From: Affinundibacterium baiyunense
GTDB lineage: Bacteria > Pseudomonadota > Gammaproteobacteria > Burkholderiales > Burkholderiaceae_D
DNA: 64,000 bases
Direction: 5' to 3'
NCBI RefSeq assembly: GCF_018139645.1
Contig: NZ_JAGSPM010000001.1
Span: 1-64,000, forward strand
The translations under genes and the position numbers were made by a program. This document shows, piece by piece, positions 44,210 to 53,002 of this stretch; within the stretch, counting starts at the first letter, position 1; the number at the start of each line of letters is the position of its first letter. The notes beneath the pieces are model-generated. The model was not told the origin of the DNA. It ran no database searches and was given only the letters and a program-made list of their open reading frames with translations.

Positions 44210-45226
44210 ATGGATAGCATCGACTTAGAAGTATTAAAAACTTGCGAGCAATGGTTGCGAGCAGGGCGACCTTGTGAGTTGGTGACTGTCGTCAAAACTT
44301 GGGGCTCAAGCCCTCGACCTGAAGGTGCGATGTTGGCGATCGCAGAAAATGCGCAAGTAATTGGATCAGTATCTGGTGGATGTATCGAAGATGACTTGAT
44401 TGCTCGCATACAAACTGAGGGCTTCACGCGTACTGTGCCGGAAATTGTTACCTATGGAATTAGTGCTGATGAAGCGCATCGCTTTGGCTTACCGTGCGGT
44501 GGCACAATTCAATTGGCGATTGAGCCTTTGCACGCAGAAAGCCAAATTAGTAACCTGCTCGCAGGTTTGGCTGCACACAAATTACTCGCACGTGAATTGA
44601 ATTTGCAAACTGGTGCTGCGACTTTGCGTCCCGCCGAAGCACACGAGAGTTTGCGTCTTACCGAAACGCAGTTGGTCACGATCCATGGCCCTCGTTGGCG
44701 CTTATTGATTATTGGCGCAGGGCAGTTGTCACGATTTTTAGCCAATATTGCAGTTGGTATGGATTATCAGGTGACGGTTTGTGATCCGCGTGAAGAGTAC
44801 CGCGAAGCCTGGCAAATCGAAGGTGTGCAATTGGCGCACGATATGCCCGATGACATAGTGATTGCGATGCAGCTTGATGCACGTAGCGCGGTAGTGGCAC
44901 TGACCCATGACCCTAAATTAGATGATATGGCGCTAATGGAGGCCTTAAAGTCACCCGCATTTTATGTCGGCGCAATTGGCTCACGATCAAATAATGCAAA
45001 ACGTCGGGAACGCCTATTAGAGCTTGATTTAAGTACAGAGCAAATCGCTAGATTGCACGGGCCAATCGGATTGTATATCGGCAGTAAGACACCCGCCGAA
45101 ATCGCAATTTCTATTTTGGCTGAAATGACAGCAATTAAAAACAAAGTGCTGATTTCAAAAGAAAACCAAATTGAATTTGCTAAAGATGCGCAGCAGCCTG
45201 TAAATACAAGCAGTTGTCAGCTCTGA
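44210..45226 (+). CDS. XdhC/CoxI family protein
   Basis: 338 residues. The N-terminal XdhC_CoxI domain (VVKTWGSSPRPEGAMLAIAE, GSVSGGCIEDDLI, YGISADEAHRFGLPCGGTIQL with a conserved Cys) is followed by an XdhC Rossmann domain (LLIIGAGQLSRFLANIA, AIGSRSNNAKRRERL, GPIGLYIGSKTPAEIAISI). Such proteins bind and deliver sulfurated molybdenum cofactor to xanthine-dehydrogenase-type enzymes. The ATG at 44210 (MDSIDLEV) is used; an in-frame ATG at 44102 inside the upstream gene would add 36 unrelated residues. No molybdenum hydroxylase gene is nearby. Confidence 0.9.
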   Translation: MDSIDLEVLKTCEQWLRAGRPCELVTVVKTWGSSPRPEGAMLAIAENAQVIGSVSGGCIEDDLIARIQTEGFTRTVPEIVTYGISADEAHRFGLPCGGTIQLAIEPLHAESQISNLLAGLAAHKLLARELNLQTGAATLRPAEAHESLRLTETQLVTIHGPRWRLLIIGAGQLSRFLANIAVGMDYQVTVCDPREEYREAWQIEGVQLAHDMPDDIVIAMQLDARSAVVALTHDPKLDDMALMEALKSPAFYVGAIGSRSNNAKRRERLLELDLSTEQIARLHGPIGLYIGSKTPAEIAISILAEMTAIKNKVLISKENQIEFAKDAQQPVNTSSCQL

Positions 45227-45328
45227 AAATCAAGAATTCCAGCGAAATCAACACTATAAAGCCTGTTTTTACTCCGCTTTTGGCGTAAAATCCAAGCTTA
45301 CTAAAAAACGCAGAAAGCACAAATTATC

Positions 45329-45895
45329 ATGAGCATTAAGTCAGATAAATGGATACGCCGGATGGCGGAACAGCATGGCATGATTGAGCCGTTTGCACCT
45401 GATCAGGTGCGTCATGCGAACGGTCAGAAGATCGTTAGTTATGGTACATCGTCCTACGGCTATGATATTCGCTGTGCTGATGAGTTTAAGATTTTTACCA
45501 ATATCAACAGTACTATCGTTGATCCGAAGAATTTTGATGAAGGTTCTTTTGTTGATTTTAAGGGAGACGTTTGTATCATCCCGCCAAACTCCTTTGCACT
45601 TGCGCGCACCATTGAATATTTCCGTATCCCTCGCAACGTATTAACAATTTGCCTCGGTAAGTCGACCTATGCGCGCTGTGGCATTATTGTGAACGTCACG
45701 CCATTTGAGCCTGAGTGGGAGGGTTATGTCACTCTAGAGTTTTCCAATACCACACCATTGCCAGCGAAGATTTATGCGGGTGAGGGCTGTGCTCAAGTGT
45801 TGTTCTTTGAAAGCGATGAGATTTGCGAGACATCCTACAAAGATCGTGGTGGGAAGTATCAAGGGCAAGTAGGTGTGACCTTACCGAAAACTTGA
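45329..45895 (+). CDS. dcd: dCTP deaminase
   Basis: Converts dCTP to dUTP, feeding dTMP synthesis. The 188 residues show the trimeric dUTPase-fold motifs: [46 protein letters not shown], the catalytic-Glu region [20 protein letters not shown] and the C-terminal [12 protein letters not shown] loop. The Dcd-specific Arg/Ser residues in GKSTYARCG separate it from dUTPase. Length equals the family norm. A TAAAAT box lies at 45286-45291, about 40 bases before the ATG. Ends before repeats and a terminator. Confidence 0.96.
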   Translation: MSIKSDKWIRRMAEQHGMIEPFAPDQVRHANGQKIVSYGTSSYGYDIRCADEFKIFTNINSTIVDPKNFDEGSFVDFKGDVCIIPPNSFALARTIEYFRIPRNVLTICLGKSTYARCGIIVNVTPFEPEWEGYVTLEFSNTTPLPAKIYAGEGCAQVLFFESDEICETSYKDRGGKYQGQVGVTLPKT

Positions 45896-45925
45896 TTCTC
45901 ACCGCTCACTTTATCGGGACATGAT

Positions 45926-45964
45926 TTGATTCAAATCCTTGATTCAGATCTTTGATTCTAAGCG
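45926..45964. repeat. Three 13-bp tandem repeats after dcd
   Basis: TTGATTCAAATCC, TTGATTCAGATCT and a diverged TTGATTCTAAGCG follow directly in the short 3' spacer before the terminator. Confidence 0.65.
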
Positions 45965-45977
45965 GCTCTTTAATTGA

Positions 45978-46016
45978 AAAAAGCAGAATGATCTCTGGTA
46001 GATGATTCTGCTTTTT
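45978..46016. terminator. Bidirectional terminator between dcd and the DUF1501 gene
   Basis: AAAAAGCAGAAT pairs perfectly with ATTCTGCTTTTT (46005-46016), with further short pairing inside the loop. It serves the convergent dcd and DUF1501 genes. Confidence 0.88.
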
Positions 46017-46032
46017 CGTTGCGGTTTTCGCT

Positions 46033-47478
46033 TTAGATAAATCCCAAATTACGAGCACTAAAATTCGTAATATTGGGAAATACGTCGTTGATCTGTGTTG
46101 GACTTAAGCCAAACCAAGTTCCTAGGGTCGCACCGTATTGATCTACTGAGAACTGTGGCAATAGACTTCCTGAGCCCACATCTAGAGTGTGTTTTAGACC
46201 GGTGACTGGGAAACTGCCATAAATGTCTTTTCCTTTGACAGCACCACCGACGATGAAATGGTGCGATCCCCAACCGTGATCCGTGCCGTCACCATTGCTG
46301 GTAAATGTGCGACCAAAATCGGATGCAGTAAATAGGGTTACTTGCTGCCGTAAATCGCTACCCATGACGTTGGCCATCGTTGTGTCAAAGTACGCAATCG
46401 CATGTGACACCCGCGCTAATAAATCTGCCTGCAATGTTCGTTGTGAGTCATGTGTATCGAAACCGCCCAAGCTAACAAAAAATACTTGGCGCTTTGCACC
46501 TAAAGCATTGCGTCCAGCGATGATTCTTGCAACAGTTTGCAATTGAACTGCGAGTGCGTTGTTGGCTAATGCGCCTGTATTTGGATTGGTATATTGCGTT
46601 GGGTTAGGAATACCAGTTGGTCCAGCTGCCGCCATTGCTGGGGCGAGCATATTTTGAGCAGCGATTGCTCTACTCGTGGTGGCGGCATGTTCTTTTTGGA
46701 AGTAATTCGTGGAGTCACTGGTGATGATGTTACGTAATGTGCTACCTGCCATAGTTGAGCCGTATAAGCTGCCAGATAATCCAGCAATCGCTACCGCACC
46801 TGAAGAGCCAACTTGATATTGTTTTACGGTTCTGCCCGATAAGAACACCGCATTCCCCGATGCCGAAATTGCGGTAAAAATCGGATTGCTATTGTTCGAT
46901 GCCAGCAAGTCCCCCATACGACCACCCCAGCCGTAGGCAGCACCTTCAGGGGCGTAGGCTTGCCATAGCGATTGTTGGTCATTATGTGAGAATAGTTTGG
47001 GAGGCAAAGGCACGCTGGCGGCTTTGTATTGCGTTAGTGTGGTCGGAACAACCAAGGGCCCAACATTTGCAAGAATTGCGGCACGTCCAGCATTAAACAA
47101 GTTTCGCAACTCTGGCATGTTAGGGTGTAAGGCAAAGCTCCGTCCAGCTTGCGCATTATTGGGCGTGATGGGTAGCACTCCACCAGTGGCGCCGACTGCA
47201 GGTAAGGCGATAGATCCTGCTTCATTGGTGGTTCGTACGCTTAGATATTGGTTCCATGATTCGCTATCGGTAGCTAAAACGGTATTAGCGTGATCGTTTG
47301 CACCATATAAAAATAAGCAGACTAGCGCCTTGTAATCGCCAGCGTTATTTTGTGCGGCGGCTGAGGCTACCGTCGCTAAGTTGATCGCGAAAGGGGCGGC
47401 AACGCCGAGTGCGCCAGCTGAACCAAGCAAGGATGAAATACGTAAGAATTCGCGTCTGGATGTATTGAAATTTGACAT
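46033..47478 (-). CDS. DUF1501 domain protein with twin-arginine signal
   Basis: 481 residues. The N-terminus SRREFLRISSLLGSAGALG has the twin-arginine motif and hydrophobic stretch of a Tat signal, so the folded protein is probably exported. The body matches DUF1501 (sulfatase/alkaline-phosphatase-like superfamily, function unknown): ALVCLFLYGANDHANTVL, ALHPNMPELRNLFNAGRAAIL, FVSLGGFDTHDSQ, TLFTASDFGRTF and DHGWGSHHFIVGG are landmarks. The second of adjacent GTG-ATG codons is used, with AAGGAG seven bases upstream. It lies ten bases after the DUF1800 gene; the pair is a recurrent operon. Confidence 0.9.
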   Translation of the reverse strand: MSNFNTSRREFLRISSLLGSAGALGVAAPFAINLATVASAAAQNNAGDYKALVCLFLYGANDHANTVLATDSESWNQYLSVRTTNEAGSIALPAVGATGGVLPITPNNAQAGRSFALHPNMPELRNLFNAGRAAILANVGPLVVPTTLTQYKAASVPLPPKLFSHNDQQSLWQAYAPEGAAYGWGGRMGDLLASNNSNPIFTAISASGNAVFLSGRTVKQYQVGSSGAVAIAGLSGSLYGSTMAGSTLRNIITSDSTNYFQKEHAATTSRAIAAQNMLAPAMAAAGPTGIPNPTQYTNPNTGALANNALAVQLQTVARIIAGRNALGAKRQVFFVSLGGFDTHDSQRTLQADLLARVSHAIAYFDTTMANVMGSDLRQQVTLFTASDFGRTFTSNGDGTDHGWGSHHFIVGGAVKGKDIYGSFPVTGLKHTLDVGSGSLLPQFSVDQYGATLGTWFGLSPTQINDVFPNITNFSARNLGFI

Positions 47479-47488
47479 CACTTTCTCC

Positions 47489-49252
47489 TTATTTTTGCAC
47501 CAAATATTCGGGTGATGCCATGGTCAGGAATACACTCATATACACGCGATTTAGTTTTGCAGTGTCGATCGCGGTTTGTGTCGTTGTTGGGATCGCGATG
47601 GAATTGACCGCTGCGATGATTTGACTGCGTAAGCCACTACTCATTTGGTTTGACATCAGCAATAGATTCACTTTGTCCAATAATTGCTCGGGTGTTGTTG
47701 CGAGCGTGCTTAGATTTGAATAATCTGCTTTGACATCACGACTTGTTCCCGTTCCATTTGCAATCGTGTCACGCATGAAATTCAAGTAACCAACTACAGA
47801 GGTTTCTGCGGTGATTTGCATTTCTGGCGATACGAGTTGTGCGTTAGCGATACTAGAATTGGGAGGCACGTAGCCGGGGCGATAAAAGTTAAATACCGAT
47901 GGTGAACGCATAGGCGTTTGGCCTAAAGATGTGAGTGGGTCATCTAAATTCGTAATGCGATAAGCCCCAGAGCTTGATTTGGCATTAAATGCGCGTAGCC
48001 AATTCGCTAATCGCAAGATGGGCTCACGCAATTTACCGATCCCCGCGTTATTTAAAGATGGATCGTTTCTAGCTTCAGGATCAAGCAAAATCGCTTTAAT
48101 GACTGCTTTCATATCGCCTCGAACCCCTGTTCCATTATTGTTGAATGCAGCAGCCACACGTGCCACATACTGCGGGCTAGGGTTACTTGTGACAAGACGT
48201 TGAATCAATTGTTTTCCTATAAATGGCCCAACATTCGGATGATTGAAAAGGGTATCGAGAGCCGTTTTTAAACTCGCTTCGGGGTTTGCAGGTGATTGTG
48301 CTGCTATCGTTGTTCCTAAAAATGATTTGATGCTTACTGAATGAAACGCTGGATAGCTCTGCATAGGCATCCAGTCCCGATTTTCGTCAGCATTTCCGCC
48401 ATAGAATCGAGTGTTCGACTTATCCGCACCCGCCCAGCTCCAGCCAGTGAACACTTTGGCTAGGCCGGAGATGTCATCATTGGTATAAGTGTCAATTGGC
48501 TTGCCGTTGCTTAGGATGGTGCTGCCATCTGAGTTGAGTTTAGATAAACCGATTGTAAAAAGTTGCATCACTTCACGCGCATAGTTTTCGTCTGGTACGC
48601 GGGTTCCTGATTCTTTTTGATTGCGTAAGGATGTTAGATAAATACCCATCATTGGATGTAGAGTAACTGCCTCCAGTAATTGTCGATAGTTGCCAAAAGC
48701 ATGCGTATTCAATGTGTCGTAATAGCTGGCTACACCTCGTGGGTAATTGGCTACAGTGCTATCTTGAAAAGAGGTAACCATAATCTGTGATAAAGCGAAG
48801 CCAACTCGTTGCCGCAATTGATCATTTCCACTAACGGTTTGTTTCCAAAATGATTCAAAGAAATGATTTTGGTTTAAACCGCTAATTCCATTACTCAGGC
48901 CAGCCGCGATCGAATCCATATAGGATTTATGGGAGCTTTGCGGCATTGTAAATTGGTCTTCAATCCAGCTATTAAATCCCACATTCATCAAACTATCAAT
49001 CGTGGTCTCAGTTGCGCCAAAAGTGCTTTGCTGCAAGAAGCGGGACGCTTGAGTCGCATTAGGCATGGTAACCGATGGCGGCGTGGGGGGGGGAGGCACT
49101 ACTACGGGCGGGGTTGTTGGAGGTACTACTATGGGAGGAGGAACCTGTGCGATAGGATTGGATGGGCTGCCAGAGCCTCCACAGGCAACTAGCATCGCAA
49201 GAGAAATGCACATGATGCCATTTTTGAGAGAGAAAATTCGTATTGTCGACAT
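47489..49252 (-). CDS. DUF1800 domain lipoprotein
   Basis: 587 residues. The signal peptide ends in lipobox MLVAC (Cys about 24), followed by a Gly/Ser patch and a long Pro/Val linker (about 33-62) that suggests a surface or periplasmic stalk. The rest matches DUF1800: ASRFLQQSTFGATETTIDSL, NYAREVMQLFTIGLSKLN, VFTGWSW, LFNHPNVGPFIGKQLIQRLV, KLREPILRLANWLRAF and RSPSVFNFYRPGY. Function unknown; almost always paired with DUF1501, as here (it is upstream in the operon). GGAG lies seven bases before the ATG. The Pro linker is encoded partly by C9 on the coding strand (G9 at 49085-49093), prone to slippage. Confidence 0.9.
   Translation of the reverse strand: MSTIRIFSLKNGIMCISLAMLVACGGSGSPSNPIAQVPPPIVVPPTTPPVVVPPPPTPPSVTMPNATQASRFLQQSTFGATETTIDSLMNVGFNSWIEDQFTMPQSSHKSYMDSIAAGLSNGISGLNQNHFFESFWKQTVSGNDQLRQRVGFALSQIMVTSFQDSTVANYPRGVASYYDTLNTHAFGNYRQLLEAVTLHPMMGIYLTSLRNQKESGTRVPDENYAREVMQLFTIGLSKLNSDGSTILSNGKPIDTYTNDDISGLAKVFTGWSWAGADKSNTRFYGGNADENRDWMPMQSYPAFHSVSIKSFLGTTIAAQSPANPEASLKTALDTLFNHPNVGPFIGKQLIQRLVTSNPSPQYVARVAAAFNNNGTGVRGDMKAVIKAILLDPEARNDPSLNNAGIGKLREPILRLANWLRAFNAKSSSGAYRITNLDDPLTSLGQTPMRSPSVFNFYRPGYVPPNSSIANAQLVSPEMQITAETSVVGYLNFMRDTIANGTGTSRDVKADYSNLSTLATTPEQLLDKVNLLLMSNQMSSGLRSQIIAAVNSIAIPTTTQTAIDTAKLNRVYMSVFLTMASPEYLVQK
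49085..49093. repeat. G9 homopolymer (C9 on the coding strand) in the DUF1800 gene
   Basis: Nine consecutive G on the plus strand fall in the Pro linker at about residues 54-57. Gain or loss of one base would shift the frame early in the protein, so it is a candidate phase-variable or error-prone site. Confidence 0.6.
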
Positions 49253-49346
49253 GTTGCAGCTCCAACCAAGTCTTGCTTAAACTGAAATGAAATCTAAGTT
49301 CTGGGTGCTCTATTATTCGGATGTATTTTATTACTTACACTAGTTT

Positions 49347-50324
49347 TTACTCTATTTCTGCCAATGTTTGATGTACAAAGGAAGATAAAATAATTTTTGA
49401 CTGTGTCGCTATCTCGCTGAATTCGAAGCCGTAACGAAACTCTTGGCTGTTTTCGGTTTCTGAAATAGATCGTACAATGATCGGTATAGTTAAGAGCACA
49501 TCTTCCCCCGCGGTATTTACTTTGAACTTAATAAGTCCATGATCATTTTTTTTGCCGATTTGTTTTTTTAGTAAGCCAGAGGTGCCACCCATGCTAATGT
49601 CGCTCAGTACTGCCGCGGAGGTTTGTTCCGGATCGCCAATACTGACTGAGGCAATAATTTTTACTGAGGCACGTGAGCTTTGGCGTATGGCTGTGCATCG
49701 TACAATTTTCGGGTACGAAAGATGTAGGTATGCATGCGGGGTATAGACTGATTTCAATGCTGCCGCGGTAAAGGCATAAGCTTTCTTTCCTGGGAATGCT
49801 CTGACGATGAAGGTCTGACCGTCTCGAACAATGGCACCTCTACCATCTATCTTTGGCGCAGTTACCAATATGGATTGATTTTTCACATATCCAATCAATT
49901 TGACGGTGTATCGAATTGAAGGATTATCATGAACTTGTAAGAAAAACGTTTCGCCAACGTGCCAGCGTACATTGTCCAAATCTAACATGACCGATTCTTT
50001 ATTGAGTTCGGTGTTATTGATATTTGTGGTGCTAGTCGATGCGAGGATGGCTGGTGCAATAGCGGCAGAGTTTGTGGGAGGCTGCGAAAATCCTTTTGCC
50101 TGACTGCCGTTCGGAAGTGGCTGCATTTGCTCAGGCGATTTTTTTTGCGGTGATGTATCGATATATCCATCTTCCAAAAGGTTTTGTAGCTCATCTTCTT
50201 TAGTGATGACTGCGCCTGCGTCAAATAATTGATTTCCCCATGCGTCAAAGATTGGCGATTCTAATGGCACGCCAAGTTTGATTTTGTCTTTGTCGACCGG
50301 TTGTAATTCGTTAAGTTGACTCAT
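49347..50324 (-). CDS. PilZ-domain protein with YcgR-like N-terminal domain
   Basis: 325 residues. After a low-complexity linker (about 58-112), residues 115-205 resemble the YcgR/flagellar-brake N-domain (WHVGETFFLQVHDNPSIRYTV, GRGAIVRDGQTFIVRAF). Residues 206-320 form a PilZ domain with both c-di-GMP-binding motifs: R214-x3-R218 (RQSSR) and D242-x-S-x-x-G (DISMGG). It should therefore bind c-di-GMP and alter motility or another output. The first 55 residues (DKDKIKLGVPLESPIFDAWGN) resemble the segment that precedes HD-GYP/PilZ proteins in this group. Monocistronic, followed on the minus strand by a spacer before the DUF1800 gene. Confidence 0.85.
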   Translation of the reverse strand: MSQLNELQPVDKDKIKLGVPLESPIFDAWGNQLFDAGAVITKEDELQNLLEDGYIDTSPQKKSPEQMQPLPNGSQAKGFSQPPTNSAAIAPAILASTSTTNINNTELNKESVMLDLDNVRWHVGETFFLQVHDNPSIRYTVKLIGYVKNQSILVTAPKIDGRGAIVRDGQTFIVRAFPGKKAYAFTAAALKSVYTPHAYLHLSYPKIVRCTAIRQSSRASVKIIASVSIGDPEQTSAAVLSDISMGGTSGLLKKQIGKKNDHGLIKFKVNTAGEDVLLTIPIIVRSISETENSQEFRYGFEFSEIATQSKIILSSFVHQTLAEIE

Positions 50325-50413
50325 TATGTCGTTTTAGGATGAATGGATTCTGTTAGGCAACATGTCTCAATTGTATCTCTAATATGAGATACTTAAGACG
50401 AAATTAGCATGAA

Positions 50414-50449
50414 AAAAAGCCGCACCAAAGACTGGGCGCGGCTTTTTTG
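50414..50449. terminator. Rho-independent terminator near the decarboxylase/PilZ junction
   Basis: AAAAAGCCGC and GCGGCTTTTT pair around a 14-base loop. Read on the minus strand it lies after the decarboxylase stop (50511) and before the PilZ gene start, so it ends the decarboxylase transcript. Confidence 0.85.
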
Positions 50450-50510
50450 CAGACAAGCGGTAATGCATCTGTGGCGTTTTATTGACGCTTTTGTCGACGC
50501 ATCAGATAAA

Positions 50511-52781
50511 TCACTCGATGTCTTCACTACCTTGTGGAACGCAATCGACGAAGTAGCCACGTTTTCCATCAACTTCGGCTTTGACTAAACCGTGACAATC
50601 CGTCTCGAAACCTGGGAATTGTTCGTTGAACGCACGAACGAATTTTAGATAATCAACGATCGTTTTGTTGAAGCGTTCGCCCGGAATCAACAGCGGAATT
50701 CCCGGCGGGTAGGGTGTCAATAGAATCGCGGTGACACGGCCTTCCAATTCATCAATCGACACCCGCTCAATTTCGCGGTGTGCCATCTTGGCAAATGCAT
50801 CGGATGGTTTCATCGCTGGCTGCATATCAGACAAGTACATTTCTGTGGTCAAGCGTGCAACATCATGTGCTTTGTACACTTCGTGAATACTTTGGCACAA
50901 ATCACGTAAGCCTGCGCCTTCATAGCGCGGGTTTGCCGCAGCAAACTCTGGCAAGATGCGCCACATCGGTTGGTTCTTATCATAATCATCTTTGAACTGC
51001 TGTAATGCAGTTAACAAGGTGTTCCAGCGGCCTTTGGTAATGCCGATGGTGAACATGATAAAGAATGAGTACAGACCGCATTTTTCGATGATCACGCCAT
51101 GTTCTGCTAAGTATTTGGTGACGATAGAGGCCGGAATACCGGTTTCGCCAAATTTACCTTCCAAAGATAAGCCTGGTGTAACGATCGTTGCCTTAATTGG
51201 ATCGAGCATATTGAAGCCCGGTGCCAATTTGCCGAAGCCATGCCAGTCATCTTCCGCATGGATCATCCAATCTTCTTGCGTGCCTACGCCATCTTCTGAT
51301 AAATGATCTGGGCCCCATACTTGGAACCACCAATCTTGTCCCCATTCTTGATCGACTTTACGCATCGCACGACGGAAATCGAGTGCTTCTAAAATCGATT
51401 CCTCAACCAGTGCTGTTCCTCCCGGTGCTTCCATCATGGCAGCAGCGATATCGCAAGAAGCGATGATCGAATACTGTGGTGAAGTCGATGTATGCATCAA
51501 ATAAGCTTCGTTGAAGCTATCCTTATCCAGCTTGACCGTCTCAGATTCGCGCACCAAAATTTGTGAAGCTTGCGAAATACCAGCTAGCAATTTGTGGGTT
51601 GATTGTGTTGAGAAAATCAAAGACTTCTTCGCGCGTGGGCGTTCTTTGCCAATTGCGTGCATATCTTGGTAGAAGCTATGGAAAGTCGCATGGGGTAACC
51701 ATGCTTCGTCAAAGTGCAAAGTATCGATTTCGCCATCGAGCAAATCTTTGAGCGTTTCGACGTTGTACAACACGCCATCATAGGTTGATTGCGTAATCGT
51801 CAAAATACGTGGCTTCTTGTTTTTTGCTTTGCTTGCAAATGGGTTTGCTTCGATTTTCTTACGGATGCTTTCCATGGAAAATTCTTCCAATGGAATCGGG
51901 CCAATAATGCCGAGGTGATTACGCGTTGGCATCAAGAATACAGGGATCGCGCCGCACATAATAATGGAGTGCAAAATCGATTTGTGGCAGTTACGATCAA
52001 CGACAACGATGTCACCCGGCGCGACGGTGGAGTGCCACACCATCTTGTTTGATGTCGAGGTGCCGTTGGTAACAAAGTAGCAGTGGTCTGCATTAAAAAT
52101 ACGTGCGGCATTGCGTTCGGAAGCGGCAACTGGACCGGTATGATCGAGTAATTGACCGAGTTCTTCCACTGCATTACAGACGTCTGCACGTAACATGTTT
52201 TCACCAAAGAATTGATGAAACATTTGACCAATCGGTGACTTTAAGAATGCTACACCGCCAGAGTGTCCTGGGCAGTGCCAGGAGTAAGAACCATCATTCG
52301 CGTAGTGCACCAAGGCACGGAAGAACGGTGGCGCTAATCCATCTAAATAGGATTTCGCTTCACGAATAATATGGCGCGCAACGAATTCTGGTGTGTCTTC
52401 AAACATATGAATGAAGCCATGAAGTTCGCGCAAAATGTCGTTTGGAATATGGCGTGAAGTGCGCGTCTCACCATACAAATAAATAGGGATGTCGGCATTC
52501 TTGTAGCGAATTTCTTCGACAAAAGCGCGCAATGGTTTCAGCGCGTAGTCGCTTTCTTCATCAGTACCTTCGCCAAATTCTTCGTCATCGATCGAGAGAA
52601 TAAAGGCTGAGGCGCGCGATTGTTGCTGGGCGAATTGGGATAAATCGCCATAGCTGGTCACACCCAGAACTTCCATTCCTTCTTTTTCCATGGCATCGGC
52701 AAGCGCGCGAATACCTAGGCCAGAAGTGTTTTCAGAACGGAAATCTTCGTCAATGATGACTATGGGGAAGCGGAATTTCAT
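50511..52781 (-). CDS. Arginine/lysine/ornithine decarboxylase (fold type I, PLP)
   Basis: 756 residues, full length for the Orn/Lys/Arg decarboxylase family. The N-terminal wing/receiver-like domain (FPIVIIDEDFRSENTSGLGI) precedes the PLP core: SYSWHCPGHSGGVAF, FVTNGTSTSNKMVWHS, HFDEAWLPHA, and the Schiff-base lysine K397 in STQSTHKLLAG. The C-terminal domain includes AILLTPYPPGIPLLIPGERF. Produces a polyamine or agmatine while consuming a proton, so it can serve polyamine synthesis or acid resistance. Which amino acid is used cannot be settled from motifs; arginine is frequently annotated for this betaproteobacterial group. No antiporter gene accompanies it. Confidence 0.92.
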   Translation of the reverse strand: MKFRFPIVIIDEDFRSENTSGLGIRALADAMEKEGMEVLGVTSYGDLSQFAQQQSRASAFILSIDDEEFGEGTDEESDYALKPLRAFVEEIRYKNADIPIYLYGETRTSRHIPNDILRELHGFIHMFEDTPEFVARHIIREAKSYLDGLAPPFFRALVHYANDGSYSWHCPGHSGGVAFLKSPIGQMFHQFFGENMLRADVCNAVEELGQLLDHTGPVAASERNAARIFNADHCYFVTNGTSTSNKMVWHSTVAPGDIVVVDRNCHKSILHSIIMCGAIPVFLMPTRNHLGIIGPIPLEEFSMESIRKKIEANPFASKAKNKKPRILTITQSTYDGVLYNVETLKDLLDGEIDTLHFDEAWLPHATFHSFYQDMHAIGKERPRAKKSLIFSTQSTHKLLAGISQASQILVRESETVKLDKDSFNEAYLMHTSTSPQYSIIASCDIAAAMMEAPGGTALVEESILEALDFRRAMRKVDQEWGQDWWFQVWGPDHLSEDGVGTQEDWMIHAEDDWHGFGKLAPGFNMLDPIKATIVTPGLSLEGKFGETGIPASIVTKYLAEHGVIIEKCGLYSFFIMFTIGITKGRWNTLLTALQQFKDDYDKNQPMWRILPEFAAANPRYEGAGLRDLCQSIHEVYKAHDVARLTTEMYLSDMQPAMKPSDAFAKMAHREIERVSIDELEGRVTAILLTPYPPGIPLLIPGERFNKTIVDYLKFVRAFNEQFPGFETDCHGLVKAEVDGKRGYFVDCVPQGSEDIE

Positions 52782-53002
52782 TTAGGTCTCCAAAAAAGCC
52801 TGTTACGGGAGACGCCTGGGCCAGTGTGTTAAACCGCTTGCGCGCCGAAAAAATAAAGATGCGAATTTTCGCAGAAATGCAGGTGCAGATGTCAAAAAAA
52901 TTGTCATATTTTGTGCAGTTCGCGATGAAACACCACAAATTTCATCAGACTGTCATCGAATGCCCAAAAATGCTGCTTATTTTGCTGTTTGAAATACAAG
53001 TT

